Shown here piece by piece: positions 23,081 through 36,969 of a stretch of 64,000 bases of DNA; positions within the stretch are counted from its first letter, which is position 1, and each line of letters begins with the position of its first letter. The stretch is from assembly GCA_963921405.1 (NCBI GenBank), contig OY992877.1, positions 114,999,561 through 115,063,560 of the forward strand. Reading direction: 5' to 3'. Below the pieces are notes generated by a model, which was not told where the DNA came from, ran no database searches, and was given only the letters and a program-made list of their open reading frames with translations. Both the position numbers and the translations under genes were made by a program. This stretch comes from Cepaea hortensis (taxonomy: Eukaryota; Mollusca; Gastropoda; Stylommatophora; Helicidae).

Positions 23081-23260
23081 CTCACAACATTGCAATATGC
23101 ACTGTTTATGTTTACAACTTTCATTTGACAATGTCCCCCCCCCCCCCCCCATGTGAATGTACCATGCGTAATATGCATTGTTTATGCTTACAAAATCAAT
23201 TTGACAATGTTTTTTTTTACCCTATGTAAATGTAACATGCACATTTGATGAATGAAAGAT
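23081..23260. repeat. Tandem duplication of about 80 bp with C and T runs
   Basis: AATATGCACTGTTTATG...TTTGACAATGT is repeated from 23170 as AATATGCATTGTTTATG...TTTGACAATGT. The first copy contains a run of about 14 C, the second a run of T. Confidence 0.8.
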
Positions 23261-26200
23261 GAGTGATCGAAAGGGCCGAATGTAAGACGGGCCTGCATGC
23301 CCAATTTGTTACCTTTTTAAAAAAAAGTTCGTTCGTTCCGTTTTCAAGAAGAAGTCGGTGAGTCAATGTATTGTAAACCACGTGATTAGTCCTTAAGAAA
23401 TTAATTTAGTAGAAACTAAATTTTATATTCAGTTATCATAGTCATGGATAAACTGTACATTAGGATAAACCACAGTGAATTTTCTTTTTCTATCAACTTA
23501 AATTAATGTGTAAGCATTAGACCTAGGTTGTACATTTTATTTCTTAATAGTTAAACTCAATCAGCAGTGGTTTAGAAGTTGGTGATTATCTTAAGATTTA
23601 GAAGGCTAAGAATACTTAGTGCATTGGTAAGAAAACTATTTTAAATGTGCAAACACTGGCAAGACAAATTAGTGCAATGTGTAATAGCCAAGTAGATTTT
23701 GTACATGAGCAAATGAGAAGTCAAGTAGATTTTTTTGCCTATGAGAACATGGTAGCAAAATAGATTTCTATAGAGAGCATGATGAACATGTGGAATTAAT
23801 ATTTGTGAACCACGTAATGATGCTTAATCAACCGCCATGCAAGAATGGTTAGGATCCATAATGAATGAACGTTAATTGGGTATATCACATAAATCTATGC
23901 AATTGATGAGAGCATGCCTGTGGTGATTCATGTGTGAGTTCATTATTCGTAAACAGATGTGAATGTATCATTTGTGAACCACATGAGTATGACTAATTAT
24001 CATCCAGGAAAATATTATAATTTCTGATGAATGATTTTGGAATGATTGAGATTCCACTGTAATGTCATTGTTGTTGAATCTGTGAATTTATCCTGTGTAA
24101 AGCACATACATATGCTTAATTGTCATCCATACATATATGATTGTGTCTGATGAATGATTTAAAATTATCATTGGGAAATCACATAAGTATAATTAAGTAT
24201 CTTACATGCAAGTATGAGAATGATTTCTGATGAATGAGTGTGAATGAGTGAAGAGAAGTGACATGCTAAGAAGGAGTATAAGCTAGCAATCAATCTCATG
24301 ATAGAAGGCAACTTTGATGTGTAATGTCCTGTCTATCAGAAGAGAACATGTTTGGCATAACCCATACACTGATTAATAATTTAGTCACTCCGACGTTTGA
24401 CACCACTTTGTATTATATATCACTCATGTTACCATCATCTGGTTTTGTGTCCTAAGCAAGACCCCACTTTGTATTTCATATCACTCATGTTACAACATAT
24501 GGTCTAGTGTCCTGATGATTGTAATGATAATGAGGATGATGATTGTAATAACAATGATGATGATTGTAATGAAGATGATGATTGTAATGATAATGATGAT
24601 GATGATAATGATATAATGATAATGATGAGAATGATTATGATGATTGTAATAAAAATGATGATGATGATGAATGAGATAAAGTCATCTTACATCCATGAGA
24701 AGAGGAGGGAAGATAACTTCTCCCTTGAAGCATTTAATTAAGAAGAATGCACCTGAATACTATACAAGAATTGATACCATGATGTACTTATATTGTTTAT
24801 AAGCAAATAATCATTGCAATGGGGAATGATTTTAAAACCCCTTGATGTATGAGGCCATTTTTCTTTAATGGAAGAAGATGTAGATAAAATAACTGTATAC
24901 AGAAGAGGATGGTGAACATATGCCATATCACTGTTAACGGACTGTTCATCAATTCCAACAGACAATCGACGAAACTAGCTGCGGCTCGCAAACATAAGCA
25001 ACAGTAATATGAACTCTGCGAGCTAATTAACTTGAGTAACGAAAGTCGATTCCTGGACGTTCAACAACGAAATCTCCATTTAATTTTCGATAACGTACAA
25101 GGTTGGATAAATAATATTCAATTCTTAAAGAGCCTGTGTCGCCAGGGCCGGCAGTAAGTATAGGATAAATCACAAACCTGTGTTATCACAAAATGTTTAC
25201 ATGTTGCCCTACTTGCCCTCTGGGATTCGTCTTTCTCTCCATCAAGTATGCGTCTCGCCTCTCTGCAACAAGATACTAATTTCTCCGTTTGCAGGTTCGT
25301 TTATCCGTGGCGATATTACGTATCATTCTTGGCAACTATTCTTTCACGTCTGCTGTTACTATCCAGGCCACTGATTTGATGCCAATCTAATCTTTAGCCA
25401 ACATAAATTCTCCGACATTGAAAATGCACCGCGGTCTTCCAAATCTCCCCGCAAGTCTGCCGTTGCTATTGTCATCTCCTTGTGACGTTTTGTTGTTGTC
25501 ATGTCGTCTCTTTGATTTCCTCACATTTTTGGTGTAAAGAATTTCTACCTTATTCATACTACGTCATTCCGTTGCACTCGCTATTTGGCACATAGTTGTC
25601 AAATTCCAAATCAATCAAGGTATTACTCAACCTGGAGACCATGATGACAGGCATAGGTGAAGATGAAACTGCACTTCTGCTAGTGTAAGCATTGAACACC
25701 TTATAATGGAAGATTGAATGGAGAGCAACCGATTATGTTGGTGATAACTATTTGAGAACACCAAGGCAATCTGTCTCCTATGTTTAATTTTCTCTAGGAA
25801 CAAGATTCCTTTGATTGATTTCACTTGCTGTGTTCTTAGAAGTTTACAGCATTTCAATTCTAATGTCATATCGTTGATGTGATTAGATGTATGTTGATTG
25901 CTGAAATTTCAGGTAGTTGCTAGACACATCTATATGCACCTGACTTTTGTGATAGAAGCAACTTTGCTAAATGAAGCTCTGTGAGAGAGTGGGGCAGAAA
26001 ACTATCCACCTGCAAAAGTTCCCTTTCCCTTAGAGGAGAGGTAAATTTTCTTTAGCATAATTTGCCTGACAAATGGAAAACCCCAGAGCCAACTAAACTA
26101 TTCTACAAACCTGGAAAGAACAACACACAGAAGCTTGACATATATCACAGTGACTGCTTGGAGCAAGAATCCATAACCCACAAGTCAATACAAGGGAGTG

Positions 26201-26690
26201 CAGACCAATTTTTCTGTTTCAGATTTACTACCACAGAGGATCTGCGGGAACATTACCTGAGAAATTGGACAATAGCCTGTAATATTGGTCATGTATGGGG
26301 AGGGGAGTTTCATTAATGGAGATATATAATTAAATGTAGAGATCTTGATGTAAATGAACTTCTGTTTTTCATGAAGATGTATTGAATTGAATATTGTTTT
26401 AAAACCTTTACTGGTTATTACTAACTTATAGTTAATAAATGATGAAAAATAAAGGTCATTTCCTCTCGTGAGTGTATTTTTTTCTTGTCATAGTCAATTA
26501 GTTTAATTAAAACAACCCTAGATTAAGTTAACTGAGAAAGGAGAGGCAAGGAACCACCGAAAGGATATTTTGGGTATTAAGGGAAAAAACTTGTAATTGT
26601 TTTCCTGGAGGTATTCCTTGGTTTTCTGTGACTCTAGTTATGGACTCAAGCAGCTGAGCCATTAAAGGTTAACATAATTAAACGGGCAGG
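23260..26690. other. AT-rich region with few elements
   Basis: Mostly AT-rich, apparently low-copy sequence. Between about 23800 and 24250 a diverged repeat recurs (GTGAACCACAT followed by ATGCTTAATTATCATCC and TGATGAATGA) at 23808, 23970, 24092 and 24175. At 24387-24515 a block of about 68 bp is duplicated (CACTTTGTATTATATATCAC). A GAT/AAT-rich imperfect trinucleotide tract spans 24515-24675. An 84-residue open frame at 26062-26316 has no recognised motif. If host sequence exists in the window it is most likely here, but I cannot show a gene. Confidence 0.5.
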
Positions 26691-26691
26691 A

Positions 26692-27600
26692 TCACATTGG
26701 GAACGAGGAACTTGTGTGTCCTCTATCTCTTTGGGGTTGACCCAACGAATACATCCGACAACCCAGTATTATATATATCATTACATAATTCTGTGATACA
26801 ATCCAGGCCAAGCAGGATGAGGATGTTATCATCTCTGTTGTTATCTCGTCGGGACCTGCAGCCTTTCCTTCTTTCATCTTTTTAATAGCTTTCTCTACTT
26901 TAGCCTTTAATATGTTTGGTCCAACTTTAGTATTATACAATGTTGACTTAATGACCCTGCTGCCCTAGAATAAATCTTATGTGTATTCTTTGTATTATGT
27001 CGGTATTATTAATTATAATTTCTCATTTATGTCCTCTGATACAACCATTTCCTGTTATATTATTTTTCTTCTTTGTAAATCTCTGAATGCCGGTCTCCCT
27101 GTCTAGGGGTTAACGTCTTACTCTGTAATCCCGTATATTCTCGTGAGTAATGTAGCCTGCACGAGAATCGGTAGCAGTTCTCGCCGCGTTGGTAACTTAC
27201 GGGGTATATGCGCCGGTCGCGCAGAAACAATGGCAAACTACTGAGCGTTATCTTGCCTAGTACATCAACAGCAGCTGAAAAATGCTGATGCTGACTGCAA
27301 CGTCCTGTAAGGGTTATGCAAAAAAAAAAAAAAAAATAAAGATAAATAAAAAATCTCTTAATATTTCCATGCAATTTTTTCAAGTTGTGTATTATTTCTA
27401 GATCCTCTGTTTCTTTCGCATTTTTTCAGCAACCACTCTTCTGAGACAACTGCACGTGTGGCGTATGCCTCCGTCTATTAATATATATTCTGGAGTGTTC
27501 TTTGCTTTCTTTCTATTGAGTCATTTTGCTCAAGATTTCATAGCTTATCTATAATTACTTCTTCTTATTTACTTTCACTGCAAGGTGGTATGTGCAATCT
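26692..27600 (-). pseudogene. LINE A-like linker and RT N-terminus, split by a SINE
   Basis: Minus-strand frames give KNTPEYILIDGG and DLEIIHNLKKLHGN (linker before RT) above 27350, and below 27077 GSRVIKSTLYNTKVGPNILKA with KVEKAIKKMKEGKAAGPDEI (RT block 0-1). The copy ends near 26700. It contains frameshifts and stops and is interrupted by the SINE at 27089-27350. Related to LINE A but clearly diverged from the other copies. Confidence 0.65.
27089..27350 (+). mobile_element. SINE family 1, copy 1
   Basis: Starts GCCGGTCTCCCTGTCTAGGG and contains the family block AATGGCAAACTACTGAGCG and the 3' block GTCCTGTAAGGGTTATGCA followed by an A-rich tail. Flanked by AAATCTCTGAAT (27077-27088) and AAATCTCTTAAT (27351-27362), a 12-bp target duplication with one mismatch. 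The tRNA-like promoter is more degraded than in the 33950 copy. Confidence 0.85.
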
Positions 27601-27755
27601 GTATGCTAGGTTTTATACATTCCCATTTTGTGTTAATTTTAGCTTCAGGACTTTTATGTATATATATATTGTTCCATGCCTTCAACGATTAGCCTATCAT
27701 ATTTATTTTTTTACTTCAACCAGGTATATTTGGCTTATGTCTGGTTGTTTAGAAG

Positions 27756-27760
<5 letters not shown>

Positions 27761-27806
<46 letters not shown>

Positions 27807-27810
27807 TGTT

Positions 27811-27893
<83 letters not shown>
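27761..27893. repeat. Two (TA)n tracts at LINE A copy 4 3' end
   Basis: 27761-27799 and 27814-27893, separated by GTTAGTTTGTTATTG. The second adjoins the minus-strand end of LINE A at CCATCATGTGCC. Confidence 0.97.
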
Positions 27894-27895
<2 letters not shown>

Positions 27896-29708
27896 ATCAT
27901 GTGCCATGCGTGGGCGGTCATATTTTTCCATCTCACTCGATCACCAGAGTCGTGGATCAGCTCCGTGTTTCTGTCTCGACCATGCCACGTGGCCAAGCCA
28001 TCCAGGTATTTACCTTTTAGTCTTCTCCTTGGTCTCTTCCCTTCGATCTTGCCAGTTGTCACCAAGTTCTCCAATTCATTTCTTCTCATAACATGCCCAA
28101 AACATTTTGACTGTCTACGTATAATGTCTCTAATCAGTTTACGATCGTCATTTGTTTTTTGTAGGACTTGTTCATTGGTTCTTTTTGTCCATGGTATTCT
28201 TTGCATTTTTCTCAGAAACCACATTTCTACAGCCGTCAGATGTTTTTGAGCTTGTCTGCTCATTGTCCACGCTTCACATCCATATAAAAGTACAGGTTCT
28301 ATGTAGCAAAAGGCTACCTTCGCAATGGCACTTCTTGTTGTAATCTCTTTAAGGCATCTCCCATTAGATGTTATGACTGTTCCAAGATAGCTGTACTGAT
28401 TCACTTGTTTAAGAATATGCCCATTTACTTGTATATTATATTGTGGTATTTCTTCCTTCCTAGTGACGACCATAATCTGTGTCTTCTTACAATTCAATTC
28501 TAACTCTAGTTGCTCACAGTGTGCAACAACAGCATCTACTAAATTTTGCAGGTCCTGTTCATTGTCTGCAATCAAGACTGCATCATCTGCATATCTAATG
28601 TTATTGATGTATCGTCCCCCAATGTTGATTCCTTCCATATCTTCTATATTTCTGAAAATATTTTCACTGTGCATGGAAAAAAGATCTGGAGACATTACAC
28701 ATCCCTGTCTCACACCTCTCTTAATAGGCTAATATTGACCTACTTCATTATCACTTTTTATGGCAGCTTGTTGTTGCCAATATATGTTTTTTACAAGTCT
28801 AAGATCTTTTCCATCAATTTGTAGATCTTCAAGCATCCTTATCACGTCGACATGTTTCACTTTATCGAAAGCCTTTGTGTGGTCAATAAAGCAAAGGCGT
28901 AGACCTTTTTTTTTACTTCTATAGAACGTACAATTACTGTTCTCTGCATATATACAGCATTTACTGGACCCTTCTTGCCTTCTACAAATCCACATTGTTC
29001 TTCTCCTATTTCGGGTTGTATTTTGTTCCTAACTCTTTGCATGATAATTTTTAGCAAAATCTTCGTGATGTGACTCATTATACTCATTGTTCGATGTTGA
29101 TCACATTCCATGGCTCTTGATTTCTTTGGGATTGTTATAAATACAGAATTACATAATTCATGAGGTATATCTCCAGTATCATATATTGTATTCAGGAGTC
29201 TGGTAACTTTATCTATTCCGTATTCTTCTAAAGCATTAATCATTTATGTTGTGATGTTGTCTGAACCGGGGTCTTGCCAGTTTTCATATGGTTAAGAGCA
29301 TTCTGAACCTCCATCTTCAAAATTGATGTCCCTTCATTATTATTTTGAATATCATACTGTTCTTCTCTGTTATCATCATAAAGGTGTTTCACATAATCTG
29401 ACCATACATGTAAAATCTTTTTCTTGTAGCCTGCTGATGTATGTTTTCTTTGATTAGTAAGCTCCTGAATTCTTTTGTGCATTAGTTTGATATTTTTACT
29501 GTTGTGTTGTTTTTCAAGTTCTATGCAATTTTTCTCGAGCCATGCTTCTTTTGCCTCCTTACATAATGTTCTGACTTTTCTGTTAATTTCGTTATATTTG
29601 GCAGGATTAATTTTGTTCTGTCTTCTTGTTTCCATTAGCTGTAAAATTTCTTCAGTCATCCATGTCTGACGACCCACTTTCTTAAATAAATATTGGAATA
29701 GTTTTTTT
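27893..29708 (-). pseudogene. LINE A copy 4: linker, RT and C-terminus
   Basis: Reads from 29690 down. Linker (KTWMTEEILQ equivalent QTWMTEEILQLME); RT start KMEVQNALNHMKTGKTP with a frameshift; FITIPKKSRAMECDQ; EEQCGFVEGK; a broken motif A (CFIDHTKAFDKV in one frame); and then, in the 336-residue frame below 28713, MRQGCVMSPDLF and IRYADDAVLIAD (YADD intact). The C-terminus is LLYGCEAWTMSRQAQK, FLRKMQRIPWTKRTNEQVLQ, KCFGHVMRRNELENLVTTGK and WHGRDRNTELI. The terminal stop is lost and the frame runs into (TA)n. The 5' part including the endonuclease is missing. Confidence 0.88.
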
Positions 29709-29921
29709 AGTACGGGGGATGCACATCGTACGATTGACTCTCTCCACCCTTATCACCTTCAACATATATATATATATATATATATATTCTCTTCTTCTTC
29801 AGCGTTATATATATATATGTGTGTGTGTGTGTGTATGTGTGTGTGTATGTGTGTGTGTGTGTGTGATTTGAAGGTGATAAGGGTGGAGAGATTCAATCAC
29901 ACGATGTGCATCCCCCGTACT
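29709..29921. mobile_element. MITE-like foldback element with 54-bp inverted repeats
   Basis: The left arm 29709-29762 and right arm 29868-29921 are reverse complements with 3 mismatches in 54 positions. Each arm starts at TA followed by CGGGGGATGCACATCG, as expected for a Tc1/mariner-type MITE with TA target duplication. The centre is (TA)n and (TG)n sequence. Directly left is the broken 5' edge of LINE A copy 4; the right flank does not continue that LINE. Confidence 0.75.
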
Positions 29922-30461
29922 CTTGAAAGCTAGAGTTCTGAGAATAATCTCTACTGGTATGTAATAGCCTTGGTAGCAGATTTTAGACTATAGAGAACTC
30001 GGCAGGTCTAGGGTAGTCCCGGAGAAATACTAAAACACACCAGATATTCTCCGTCCTAAAAGAACCATGAATACCTCACAAAATCCCCCCACTATTCCAT
30101 AAAGGTCTAGTTGGTCAATGTTTTGAAAATATGTCAAGGTTCTACTGGATGGACCTGGGAACCAGGGTCACTACCATGGGATAATGCCAGTTAATTACCT
30201 ATGTGTGATCGTCCAGCCCTACCTGTTCCCAAATATTTTAAGTTGTGCCAATTAAATTGTAATCAAACACAAAGTAAAATATGTGACATCACAATGAAGT
30301 GACTATAAGAGTTCACTAAGTTTTTCAAGTTTAATAACTCTAAAATGTGCAGAAAATATGGAGAAGAGAACGAATATGTTTCTGCAATTAAAAACATGCA
30401 TATCATGGAAAATCAAGACACATTATAATATGGAATATAGCATTCAGTGCTCTCTCCCTCT

Positions 30462-30466
<5 letters not shown>
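29922..30466. other. Unassigned
   Basis: No ORF, repeat family or motif recognised. It ends in a short C/T-rich lead into the (CT)n tract. Confidence 0.4.

Positions 30467-30546
<80 letters not shown>
30467..30546. repeat. (CT)n microsatellite
   Basis: About 38 CT units after a C run. Confidence 0.97.
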
Positions 30547-30550
<4 letters not shown>

Positions 30551-30639
30551 ATACTCAAGGTGAAATATCTGTGCTATTTAAAACTGACTATAGGTGTAAA
30601 ATACTGAAAACTCTATACATTGATGCTCAGAGATAAATC

Positions 30640-32642
<2,003 letters not shown>

Positions 32643-32725
<83 letters not shown>
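32643..32725. repeat. (TA)n microsatellite
   Basis: About 41 TA units between the CTAG end of the repeat family and the 3' end of a SINE, either of which could have supplied it. Confidence 0.97.
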
Positions 32726-32727
<2 letters not shown>

Positions 32728-32728
<1 letters not shown>

Positions 32729-32955
32729 CTTAAAAGTCGGCAGGGTCGACTCTCCATTGCACGGGGTTTTATCCCATATGACTCGGTCCACAGCGCGGAA
32801 AGCGTCGTACAAAGCACGAACTCCGTAGCTCTAGCGACGACCCACAGGAGTCTCCGAAACATTTAACTCGTGAACCAAAGGACGCGGTCCGGAATCGAAC
32901 CCACAACCTTCGGAGCCCGAAGACAAACGGCTTGACCACTTCGCCACGGAGACTC
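32728..32955 (-). mobile_element. tRNA-derived SINE family 3
   Basis: On the minus strand the head is tRNA-like: TCTCCGTGGCGAAGTGGTCA, with A box TGGCGAAGTGG and perfect B box GGTTCGATTCC, spaced as in a tRNA. A non-tRNA body follows, containing ACGGAGTTCGTG, and the 3' end meets (TA)n. It is not a tRNA gene because the acceptor stem is not closed by the 3' sequence. The ACGGAGTTCGTG block is shared with the SINE at 50762. Confidence 0.75.
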
Positions 32956-32999
32956 CTTCGATGTCCTTATTCTTGTGTTTTTAAGTTGTATGTGTAATT

Positions 33000-33700
33000 T
33001 GAAGACTACCGTGTTGTGGTCATAGTTGATATCAGCACCTTAGTATGTTTTGTCATTTTTAACATTGGTTTTTAAATCTATTTCTAAGCATAATGTAGTC
33101 AGTTTGGTTTCTCGTTCTATTCCCAGGGCTTCTCCATGTATACAGTTTCCTAGGGTTATGTTGAGAAAATGTGTTACAAATAATGAGATTGTTTTCTTCA
33201 CAAAACTGTATCAGTCCGTCTCCTCTGTTGTTTCTGTTTCCTATACTATGATGCCCTACTATCTACATAGTTTTAGTTTTTCCAACCTATGCGTTCAGGT
33301 CTCCCATGATAGATAGGACCTCTCATGATTTTACCACTTTCAGTGTTTGCTGTAGTTCTTCGTAATATTCTTCTAGCTATAATCAGTTGTTGGAGTATAT
33401 GTATGAAGAATTACTATGTCGAAAGGCCTAGCCTTAATTTTGGACAGCATCATTCTATCTTTATGAGCCCAAAATCCACTAATATTTTTCTCTAAATTTC
33501 TGTTTACTAAAATCCTTCCTTCTCTCTCGTGATGCCCCCCTCCCCCCTCCCCCGAGTTAATGAATATATAATCGTCTCTCCTTATATTACTAGCATCTGT
33601 CCATCTTGTTTCTGATACACCTAAGATATCTAAATTCAAGTCTTTGGCTTCTGAAATTAGGTACCTGGAGCCTTATACTGAAGGTGATGGCTGTTACAAT
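33000..33700 (-). pseudogene. LINE A-like endonuclease fragment
   Basis: From 33639 down: LDILGVSETRWTD (catalytic Glu motif intact), NSGEGGGGHHEREGRI, DRMMLSKIKARPFDIVILH and YTPTTDYS. Then come stops and frameshifts through SIMGDLNAWVGK, GIGNRNNRGD-like, NTFSQHNPRKLYTWRSP and NQTDYIM. It ends near 33000 without RT. Endonuclease only, so heavily truncated. The best match within the window is to the LINE A family. Confidence 0.75.
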
Positions 33701-33938
33701 GGCACTGCTTATGTTAGAAACACACGACTACACATGTACGTGCATACATTGTGACTCTATGAACGTGCTAAAGGCTTTAAGATGCTGCCAGAAATGTATT
33801 CGTAGGCAATGGCTTGGGTGAAAGCAGAAATTCATTCATTATTAGGACTATTACTTCCCTTTGTAATGCCTGACTCGCTAGTGTCAAATGAAATGTACAG
33901 CAAACCCCTTGGCTGGTTCTTCGATTTTTAATGGCGGT
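33700..33938. other. Unassigned spacer
   Basis: No recognisable feature beyond the short start of the endonuclease fragment to the left. Confidence 0.35.
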
Positions 33939-33949
33939 ACATTAATAGG

Positions 33950-34195
33950 AGCCGGTCTCTCTGGCTGTGGGGTTACAACACTTTCTCTCTGTAATCCCGT
34001 TTATCACGCAGAGTCTCGCAGCGGAGCGAGAACTGAGGTGGTTCGACCCCCGCTCGTGACTTGCGGATACTGAGCCGGCCGCTCAGAAAGCAATGGCAAA
34101 CTACTGAGCGTAATCTTGCCAAGAGATCAACAGACAGCTGAAAGATGCTGCTGTTGACAGCTAAGTCCTGTAAAAGGATACGCAAAAAAAAAACA
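33950..34195 (+). mobile_element. SINE family 1, copy 2 (best tRNA-like promoter)
   Basis: Flanked by the perfect 11-bp target duplication ACATTAATAGG (33939-33949 and 34196-34206). The tRNA-like head has an A-box-like TGGCTGTGGGG and a perfect B box GGTTCGACCCC. The body contains AATGGCAAACTACTGAGCG, followed by GTCCTGTAAAAGGATACGCA and an A tail. Probably moved by a LINE in trans; Pol III transcribed when intact. Confidence 0.92.
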
Positions 34196-34260
34196 ACATT
34201 AATAGGCCGCACAGATCTCTTAAATATTAGATTTCTTGAAATTAAATAAAAAATTTAAAA

Positions 34261-34286
34261 AACACACACACACACACACACACGCA

Positions 34287-34342
<56 letters not shown>
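34261..34342. repeat. (CA)n with central (CGCA)n
   Basis: CA repeat interrupted by about six ACGC units, lying between two oppositely oriented SINE copies. Confidence 0.95.
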
Positions 34343-34345
<3 letters not shown>

Positions 34346-34381
34346 CTGTGGTTATTAGGACATCTCCGTCAATGAACCTAT

Positions 34382-34618
34382 TTTTTTTTTTTTTTTTTTT
34401 TTTTGCATATTCTTTACAGGACATCGCTGTCAACATCAGCATCTTTCAACTGTATGTTGATTTCTTGGCAAGATTACGCTCAGTAGTTTGCCATTGCTTT
34501 CTGAGCGGCCGGCTCAGTTATCCCGCAAGTCACCAGCGGGGATCGAACCGCTCCCAGCTCTCGCGTGATAAACGGGATTACGGAGAAAGTGTTGTAACCC
34601 CTCGGCCAGAGAGACCGG
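34382..34618 (-). mobile_element. SINE family 1, copy 3 (inverted)
   Basis: Reverse-complement match to the 33950 copy over its length, with a long T run (the A tail) at the left end. Flanked by CAATGAACCTAT (34370-34381) and CAATGAACTTAT (34619-34630), a 12-bp target duplication with one mismatch. B box GGTTCGATCCC present. Confidence 0.92.
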
Positions 34619-34630
34619 CAATGAACTTAT

Positions 34631-35785
34631 TAGACATGTTAAATAACATGAAATATCCTGGTGCAACTGATGGTTTCCATCTTATGTGTGAGACAACGGC
34701 CTTGCTCGGGATGAGCAGGGAATTTTAGAGACTTAAAGGTTTCTTTGGAAGGGACACAAGAATACTGGTCATCCGACACTAAACCGATGTCACAGTTTGG
34801 TAGAAATTCTGATGACGATGATTGTTCATTTGGATAATTTGATAATTATGAAAACAGCAAAAACTGCTAAAGATATTGTTTTTACAAGGCTTAATAAACA
34901 AAAGACCATATTGTCCAAATAAAACACGGTGCTTTTCATCAACTTGATTTCTGTTTGACACATACCCATGTCTGTTACTAGGGCTGAACTTTTTCGAGAT
35001 GTTTGTCGTTTCTTTCTGTTTTAAAATCTGAATCGTGTAATAAAATCTCGCCAGCATTCCTGACTGATTTTGTTCAAATGCTTAATAGATGAGTTCTGGT
35101 GTGGCTTGTGCTATCAAACTGATCACCTGCATCTCTCAGCTTGTTAAATGAACTTCACTAATATTTACATTTCAATGTTCTTGTAATTGTTGAAAGCGGC
35201 GTTCTCTGTATAGGCTACATTAGGGTACACATGCCATCATTGTCTTAATATATCTCTTTATGTCTACACCAATTATGATGAAAAGTTGTCGCCTTATTCT
35301 ACCTCACAGTGTATTTTACTGCGGTCTCTGGCATATTTTCTATGAGGACTTATTTCATTAAGGCATCTTATTAATTTTTTTTATTTTTTATGTTGAGCTT
35401 TATCAAGCTCATTACGATAGTCATTGAAGCATATAACAGTATCTGTATTTTTAACTTGTTTGTATCTTTCGGCTATATTGTTTATGCAGCATAATACTTC
35501 ACATGTAACAGTTTTGTGGCAAACTCAATGTACTTCTTAAATTTCAACGTCGATTTGATCCTGGCTATGATAATAATATGATTCATCAGGTAGACTTTTT
35601 CTAATGTTAACAGTCGAACACCCCTGGTGTTTTTAAATAGTTCTATAAACCTGGATGCTTATCTTTAATATATACATATTGTAGAACTCATACAGTTTGT
35701 TGACGCCATTTCTTCCGTTGCTATAGTTATGTTATCGTTACCGGTGGATGGATTTTCTTATCCCTCGTATCACGTTTTCTACTTC
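34631..35785. other. Unassigned AT-rich spacer
   Basis: No credible coding frame or known repeat recognised over 1.15 kb. Confidence 0.4.
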
Positions 35786-35814
35786 TGAACTGGAGATATT
35801 GGGAACTCCAGTTT

Positions 35815-36690
35815 CACATTCTTGTAGAGTATTGTACCTGTTACTATCGTATAAAACATTGTCACATTTTGATAATCGACTATACCTTTTAGTATCGTAT
35901 AAAACAGTGTCACGTTCTGATGGACTGTTGTACCTGTTATTATCGTATCAAACAGTGTCACGTTCTGATGGACTGTTGTACCTGTTATTATCGTATCAAA
36001 CAGTGTCACGTTCTGATGGAATGCTGTACCTGTTATTATCGTATAAAACAGTGTCACGTTCTGATGGACTGTTGTACCTGTTATTATCGTATCAAACAGT
36101 GTCACGTTCTGATGGACTGTTGTACCTGTTATTATCGTATCAAACAGTGTCACGTTCTGATGGAATGCTGTACCTGTTATTATCGTATCAAACAGTGTCA
36201 CGTTCTGATGGACTGTTGTACCTGTTATTATCGTATCAAACAGTGTCACATTCTGATGGACTGTTGTACCTGTTATTATCGTATCAAACAGTGTCACGTT
36301 CTGATGGAATGCTGTACCTGTTATTATCGTATCAAACAGTGTCACATTCTGATGGACTGTTGTACCTGTTATTATCGTATCAAACAGTGTCACGTTCTGA
36401 TGGACTGTTGTACCTGTTATTATCGTATCAAACAGTGTCACGTTCTGATGGACTGTTGTACCTGTTATTATCGTATCAAACAGTGTCACGTTCTGATGGA
36501 ATGCTGTATCTGTTATCATCGTTTAAAACAGTGTAGAATTATGATGGAATGTTGTATCTGTTGTTATCGTATAACACAGAGTCACATTCCGATGGATTGT
36601 TGTATCTGTAATTATCGTATAAAACAGTGTCATATTATGATGGACTATTTATTGTATCTGTTATTATCGTATAAAACGAAAAAAAAATGC
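35815..36690. repeat. 48-bp minisatellite, about 18 units
   Basis: Unit GATGGACTGTTGTACCTGTT + ATTATCGTATCAAACAGTGT + CACGTTCT. The central 14 units are nearly identical; the outer ones are diverged. Two variants (GGACTGTTG and GGAATGCTG) alternate in a partly regular pattern. Because 48 is divisible by 3, three frames stay open for 246-263 codons. They encode 16-residue repeats, with no start context, signal or motif that favours one of them. Confidence 0.95.
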
Positions 36691-36960
36691 CTTTCATTGT
36701 CTGTAATCTAAGAGATACAGAAAACCAGTGACTAGGTCTCAAATAACAGCAATCGTTTAGATCAAAGTCTTGTAAATTTTAAAAAAGGGAAGAAGAAAGA
36801 AATGATGAAATGGAAACCAAGACTAATTAGCTTTTAAGAGAAAAATCACAATCCACAGAGAGTAATCTGAATATTAAAGCCAGATGTAAAATTAATATTT
36901 TACAATAAAATATTAAAAATAAACCGGAAGTCCGGTAAAATAAATAAAACAGAGTAAGGG
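36691..36960. other. Unassigned
   Basis: AT-rich, no motif recognised. Confidence 0.35.
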
Positions 36961-36969
36961 AAGCGCAAA

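Noticed and set aside
21623..23152. Long minus-strand His/Thr/Pro-rich ORFs
   Set aside because: Result of the C-poor, G-rich plus strand; no start context, domain or codon bias.
26062..26316. 84-residue ORF as a host exon
   Set aside because: No recognisable domain, no clear splice-site framework and no supporting repeats or homologs in the window; kept only as a note.
32728..32955. Functional tRNA gene
   Set aside because: A and B boxes are tRNA-like, but the acceptor stem is not closed and a long non-tRNA body follows; SINE is the better explanation. The same applies to 33950, 50762 and 59975.
35748..36711. Three overlapping ORFs of about 250-260 codons
   Set aside because: They are translations of a stop-free 48-bp tandem repeat in different frames; no motif favours any of them as a gene.
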